Program-made: the position numbers and the translations under genes
Virus record (IMG/VR): IMGVR_UViG_3300026209_000009
Location: 1 to 26,080 of that record
Length of the DNA stretch: 26,080 nt
Source: a virus
Direction: 5' to 3' (one strand)
In this document: positions 22,045 through 26,080 of the stretch, piece after piece
Layout: every line of letters begins with the position of its first letter
Numbering within the stretch: the stretch's first letter is position 1
The notes under the pieces: model-generated
Seen by the model: only the letters and a program-made list of their open reading frames with translations
What the model was told of the DNA's origin: nothing
The model's database searches: none

Positions 22045-25000
22045 TAGTATGTTGAGTCAAATGCAACAGTCTAATACGTTGCAAAATACAATTCTTAACG
22101 CATTTGTTGGCAATATCATGAAAGAGATATTCCAAGATGTTGACCCAAGTATTAGATATGCTAATCAGCTTGCAAATCAAGAAACTATAGCTATGAGTCA
22201 AGCTGGACAAGTAGCTATACAATCTTTAAAAACCTTTAATACAAATTTCCCAGCATCGCTGACTGACATTAATAATAAATGGAACGACCAAGCTACATAT
22301 GATAAATATGAAAGCGTTAGCGGAGTAGATGCTGGAGGAAAGCTTATTAAGGTAGACGAACAAGACCCTCTTTATGGCGTTGTAAATATGGCTTTAATTA
22401 ATCAAGGTCATTATGATGAGTTAAGTGCTTTTCTAACGGATAACTTAGGCTCATGGGATGCAAACGCAAAAAAGGGGACTGGATTATCCGCTGGTATAAT
22501 TGAATATCGTGACCCATTGACTGGAGATTGGAAAGAGGAATATAATCCCAACGTACAAAAATTTGCACAAGCTACTCGAAGCATGATGGAAAGGATGTCA
22601 AATTCTTCTATGAAAGATTTAATGAGAGGTCAACAACAATATGTGACATCTGAAGCTTATGAAAAAATAATTAGTAATTCTCCTACTAATCTTTCATACG
22701 ATATTAATGCACCGAGGATTAAGAGTCTTATAGACGCAACTTATGATAGAACTCGTGAGTCTGACCGTATGGGTATAGATAACACCCAGTCTAGACAAGA
22801 TAAACTACTGCTAGAAGAGATGGAAAAAGCCTTAGAGGTTTATACAAAAATAGGTGAACATGATACAAAAGATGATGCTGGGATACAACTTGATGAATCG
22901 AAATACAAAAATATGACAATTAAGTTTGGTGATACAGATGATGACAAACAATTACAAGAAATATTAAGTATGGCTGGAGTTAGTGGCTCGAATATAAAAA
23001 ATATCAATGGGCAAACTGAAGTCCCAATAACTGAAGCAGCTAGAGCAATAGATTACTTTGTTGGTGCGAAAGATTTCGACAATGCGAAAATGATACTTGA
23101 TAAGTTTATAGGAGGAACTTCTGACAGGGCTACAATGTATAATTTGCGTGAGAAACTAAGAAAGGATACTGAGAATGATTATATAACTGCTTATAATGGA
23201 AGACTAGCACCTTACACCTCAGCTTTGGAACAAGGTGTGGCTACATTTGGGAAGCATATGGGTGCAATCGGATTTATTGACAAAGACGGGGCATTTGGAG
23301 TAACAATCAGCGATTTAGACCAAGATGAGGCTGCTAGATGGAAAGTTCTTAACCCAGATATTAGAGATACAATGGGTTATTTTACGTCACTTACGAGCCT
23401 ACAAAAAATGAACAGAAATAATTTCTCAACTTTTGACGAGAAAGATGTTCTTGGAAAGACGCTTTCTGGAGCGGGGACTAAATTGCTTGATACGTTCTTG
23501 CTCGCAGTTAATGGGGGTGAGAAAGAGAACCAGCAGTCTACACAAAATTGGAAAGCAGTAAAATTTGATAATAAAGATTATGTATTACATAGGACTGGTG
23601 ATAATCCAAAGCCAACAGGTCAGTATGCAGATTTAAAACAACTGGATGTTAATTCTTTAAATATAAACCAAATGATACAAGTATTGGACACTTACAACTT
23701 CGGACAGGGTCCAGATGGTGCCGTCATAGGTATTGAAGGACTAACTAATCCAAAGAATTATCCTTTTTTATCGGGGATAATGAAACTTGGCAACGTAGAG
23801 AGTGAAGCAAACAATGGGAAAAATAAAGCCCTCACAGCATTTCCTCGCCAGGGAATGGCGTATAAAGAGATTAAATCACTGGTGAAGATGGGAGATATAT
23901 ATAAATCTCTTAACCATATTTATGGTACAGTATCAGACGGAAGGCAAGCAATAAAAGCTTTGGACAAAGGCGATGCCGAGCATAATAATGCTGTATATAA
24001 TGATGAGTTTACAAACCAATATGCTGATGGAATGAAAGCGCACAATATAGGCAATGTTAGGGGTGCTAAAAATAATGAGAATAAAGCATGGTATGAATCT
24101 GATTGGGATGGCACAACAGCCCTTAATTTAACATACAATGATAAAGGCTTTATAAATGGAGGGGAAGGTTTTAATAGTGCGAAGGCAACTTGGTATCTAT
24201 TAGGACATCATGCTTATAATAATGAATATAGCATTGCAGATTTAGCCAATAAGGGAGGATGGACAGCAGACAATAAAGAGGCTTGGATAAAGAATGTATC
24301 AAGTCACTTAGGAGTAATGCCAGATTCAAAAGTAAGTACACTTGAACTCGGAGATGTTGTCAAAGCAATAGGGATAGCAGAGGGGACTCTAACTAAAGAT
24401 AGTGTAATTCCTACTCTTGAGCAGTTAGGTGGCTCAGAAGCAAAGCTTATGGCTAAAGTCCATTCCCATCCAAGTATAGATAAACCCGTTGAACCCCCAA
24501 TCGAAGGCATGGAACAGTGGCGTTTGGATAATGAAGATGCTATGAAGCAAGCAAAAAAAGTCCACAGTATACAAACAACAATAGATTTATTAGAGAACGA
24601 AATGGGTTTACCATTATCTCAGCAATTGAATGAACTCGATACTCTATTAGATGAAAAAGAAGAGGGTTGGGGAAATGCGCAGTATTTTGTTAGTGACGGC
24701 AGAGCAGAGTGGAAAGATGCAGTAAAAGCAAAAGATGATTTAGCAAAGAAATTTTATTCCGAAGCAAAACGAGGTGGCTTTGTTGGGTTTAAAGAAATGT
24801 CTATAATTGGAAGCGAAGTTGATGAAGCTGAAGAAATGATGACAGATTATAATAGAAAAGGTTCAAATAGTAAATATGATAATCCTACATTAGAAAGAAT
24901 TCTAATTGATTATAATGAAGCTAGTGCCAAAGTTGATTCAATTACGGAACCATTAAGGGCTTTGCTGAAGAAGGAAGACAAGCGTGGTGCAAACCCACGT

Positions 25001-25411
25001 TTCTTTGAAAAAGGATTACATTATCAGAATATGCCAGATAACAATATGTTTGACGATTTAGCAATGACAGAGAATGAAGTAAAAAAAGCAGGTTTTCTTT
25101 ATTCGGGTCAATCTACTATGGGAAGGACTGGAGATAAGGAGAAAATGGCTACTTCACCTGAAGAAAGAGCAAGGTGGACTTCTAGGTCGGATAAAACCAG
25201 AGATAGAATTCATGAACTTAGTAAAGACATAGCAGCAGCAGACCCAAATTCTGGTACGCCAAATTCATTTAAAAGTCGATTAGCTGCGCTCAATAACAGT
25301 TATTCAAAAGAAAGACAAGAATTAGTTGGTTTCAACTTAAAGGGCGATGAAGAAGAAGCTATTGCTCTATTAGAACTACTGACCGAGGAAGCTGCTTTAG
25401 CTGCTCGGTAA
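22031..25411 (+). CDS. Large putative internal virion / ejection protein
   Basis: 1126 residues, starting at GTG 22031. AAAGGA at 22018-22023 sits 7 bases upstream, and the next in-frame ATG (22049) would lose only six residues. It overlaps the previous gene by 14 bases. The N-terminus is helical and Gln/Asn-rich ('NSMLSQMQQSNTLQNTILNA'), and long charged helices dominate throughout. The C-terminus ends 'EEEAIALLELLTEEAALAAR'. No lysozyme, transglycosylase or protease motif could be seen. An 'HSHP' near residue 810 lacks the rest of a JAMM site. Size and position match the large internal proteins ejected by podoviruses (P22 gp16/gp20, T7 gp15/gp16 as comparisons). Function is inferred. Confidence 0.6.
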   Translation: MANYNSMLSQMQQSNTLQNTILNAFVGNIMKEIFQDVDPSIRYANQLANQETIAMSQAGQVAIQSLKTFNTNFPASLTDINNKWNDQATYDKYESVSGVDAGGKLIKVDEQDPLYGVVNMALINQGHYDELSAFLTDNLGSWDANAKKGTGLSAGIIEYRDPLTGDWKEEYNPNVQKFAQATRSMMERMSNSSMKDLMRGQQQYVTSEAYEKIISNSPTNLSYDINAPRIKSLIDATYDRTRESDRMGIDNTQSRQDKLLLEEMEKALEVYTKIGEHDTKDDAGIQLDESKYKNMTIKFGDTDDDKQLQEILSMAGVSGSNIKNINGQTEVPITEAARAIDYFVGAKDFDNAKMILDKFIGGTSDRATMYNLREKLRKDTENDYITAYNGRLAPYTSALEQGVATFGKHMGAIGFIDKDGAFGVTISDLDQDEAARWKVLNPDIRDTMGYFTSLTSLQKMNRNNFSTFDEKDVLGKTLSGAGTKLLDTFLLAVNGGEKENQQSTQNWKAVKFDNKDYVLHRTGDNPKPTGQYADLKQLDVNSLNINQMIQVLDTYNFGQGPDGAVIGIEGLTNPKNYPFLSGIMKLGNVESEANNGKNKALTAFPRQGMAYKEIKSLVKMGDIYKSLNHIYGTVSDGRQAIKALDKGDAEHNNAVYNDEFTNQYADGMKAHNIGNVRGAKNNENKAWYESDWDGTTALNLTYNDKGFINGGEGFNSAKATWYLLGHHAYNNEYSIADLANKGGWTADNKEAWIKNVSSHLGVMPDSKVSTLELGDVVKAIGIAEGTLTKDSVIPTLEQLGGSEAKLMAKVHSHPSIDKPVEPPIEGMEQWRLDNEDAMKQAKKVHSIQTTIDLLENEMGLPLSQQLNELDTLLDEKEEGWGNAQYFVSDGRAEWKDAVKAKDDLAKKFYSEAKRGGFVGFKEMSIIGSEVDEAEEMMTDYNRKGSNSKYDNPTLERILIDYNEASAKVDSITEPLRALLKKEDKRGANPRFFEKGLHYQNMPDNNMFDDLAMTENEVKKAGFLYSGQSTMGRTGDKEKMATSPEERARWTSRSDKTRDRIHELSKDIAAADPNSGTPNSFKSRLAALNNSYSKERQELVGFNLKGDEEEAIALLELLTEEAALAAR

Positions 25412-25435
25412 ACTCCTTTTACAAGGGAAGAACAT

Positions 25436-26080
25436 ATGCCATATAGTGTCTCTATAGACGAGTTCGCTGCTATGTTAAGGCAGCAATACCCAGAAATGGG
25501 TGATGGACTCTCTGACCTAGAGCTATCTCAATTATACTTTCAAAAATATCCCGACTCTAAATACCTAGAGAACATTGAAAATCCTGACTTGCTTTTTGCT
25601 ACTGCTGAAGACCCAATTGCAGAGGCAACTTCAGATGAGCCTATGGGGACTAAAGCAGCGAATTATGCAATTGCTAGACAAAATTATGCAACAGAAGGAA
25701 GCAAAGCTGCTCCAGGATTCGGTAAACAATTAGCATATAGAATGGCTGAACATATAACTAGTATACCCGGTGCCGTAGCGGGGTATGGAGGTTATATAGC
25801 GTCTGCTATGGGAGCAGAAGAGACGGGTCAGGAAATGATAGATTGGGGTGAAGATGGTGCTTTTGGTAGAGAGTGGGGAAGAGACTTTATGGAGGAGTGG
25901 GTTGAGGATGATTTAGAACTCCAAGCATTACAATTATGGCAAGAGGATGAGCCTGTTACATTTTATGAAGATGGTAAGATAGGTAATTTTGTACAAGGAG
26001 ATATGTTCGTAAGAGGAATGGCTAGTGCAATGCCTTCTCTTATTGAAATGGGGCTTACGGGTGTAGCCACAAGAGGAGCA
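25436..26080 (+). CDS. N-terminal part of a large putative internal virion protein (runs off the window)
   Basis: ATG at 25436, 24 bases after the previous stop, with AAGGGAAG just upstream. The frame stays open for 215 codons to the last base. Residues 10-45 carry a short helical motif, 'FAAMLRQQYPEMGDGLSDLE' then 'LSQLYFQKYPDSKYLE'. Two 'YP' units spaced about 20 residues apart recall 'KYP-Y-D' repeats at the start of giant phage internal proteins (remembered pattern). Two Ala/Gly-rich hydrophobic segments appear near residues 107-128 ('TSIPGAVAGYGGYIASAMGA') and 200-215. The C-terminus and any enzymatic domain lie outside the window. Confidence 0.65.
   Translation, partial: MPYSVSIDEFAAMLRQQYPEMGDGLSDLELSQLYFQKYPDSKYLENIENPDLLFATAEDPIAEATSDEPMGTKAANYAIARQNYATEGSKAAPGFGKQLAYRMAEHITSIPGAVAGYGGYIASAMGAEETGQEMIDWGEDGAFGREWGRDFMEEWVEDDLELQALQLWQEDEPVTFYEDGKIGNFVQGDMFVRGMASAMPSLIEMGLTGVATRGA

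Noticed and set aside
24440-24500. HSHP motif in the 1126-residue protein as a possible JAMM peptidase site
   Set aside because: The downstream Ser and Asp expected in a JAMM centre are absent; the motif is followed by a Pro/Glu-rich segment.

Overview
The window looks like part of the late, virion-structural half of a tailed double-stranded DNA phage genome. The portal, tail nozzle and lack of a tape-measure, sheath or baseplate suggest short-tailed (podovirus) morphology. The DNA is AT-rich. Every supported gene lies on the + strand and genes are packed end to end, with many TAATG, ATGA or GTGA junctions. No gene-free stretch exceeds about 75 bases. The protein style (P22-like portal, scaffold with a 'KRYSDSSREAKRLN' segment, fibres starting 'MATVWKR', and fibre segments such as 'GWGNHASGGYST') resembles sequences I associate with uncultured marine phages. 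The host cannot be named from the sequence; a Gram-negative marine bacterium is inferred. No integrase, repressor, tRNA, CRISPR array or insertion sequence was seen.

Layout. Positions 1-4773 hold the head module: the end of an upstream gene (possibly the large terminase), portal, scaffold and major capsid protein, closed by a strong intrinsic terminator at 4789-4824. Positions 4829-7919 hold connector-like genes: a long adaptor/coiled-coil protein, an unknown protein, a two-part adaptor-like pair and a small unknown. Positions 7919-12496 hold an appendage module: small fibre-associated proteins, two fibre proteins sharing a 'MATVW' N-terminus (one ending in an S74 intramolecular chaperone), and a lectin-like protein. 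Positions 12493-13600 hold four small single-span membrane proteins, the best candidates for holins or other lysis membrane proteins, although no endolysin is visible. A 75-residue unknown follows.

Positions 13830-19396 encode the tail nozzle/hub and a very large fibre with a lectin-like middle domain. From 19442 to the end lie a small coiled-coil protein, a glycine-rich hydrophobic protein, a protein with a cysteine-bearing C-terminal domain, a 1126-residue protein and the start of another large protein. By position they correspond to the P22/T7 internal virion (ejection) protein block.

How the parts fit: the scaffold directs coat assembly around the portal vertex, adaptor proteins and nozzle build the short tail, the fibre proteins recognise the host, and the internal proteins would be ejected to carry DNA across the envelope. 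Sequence features are direct readings. Assignments without diagnostic motifs rest on gene order and remembered family resemblance, and are marked with lower confidence. No database search was possible.
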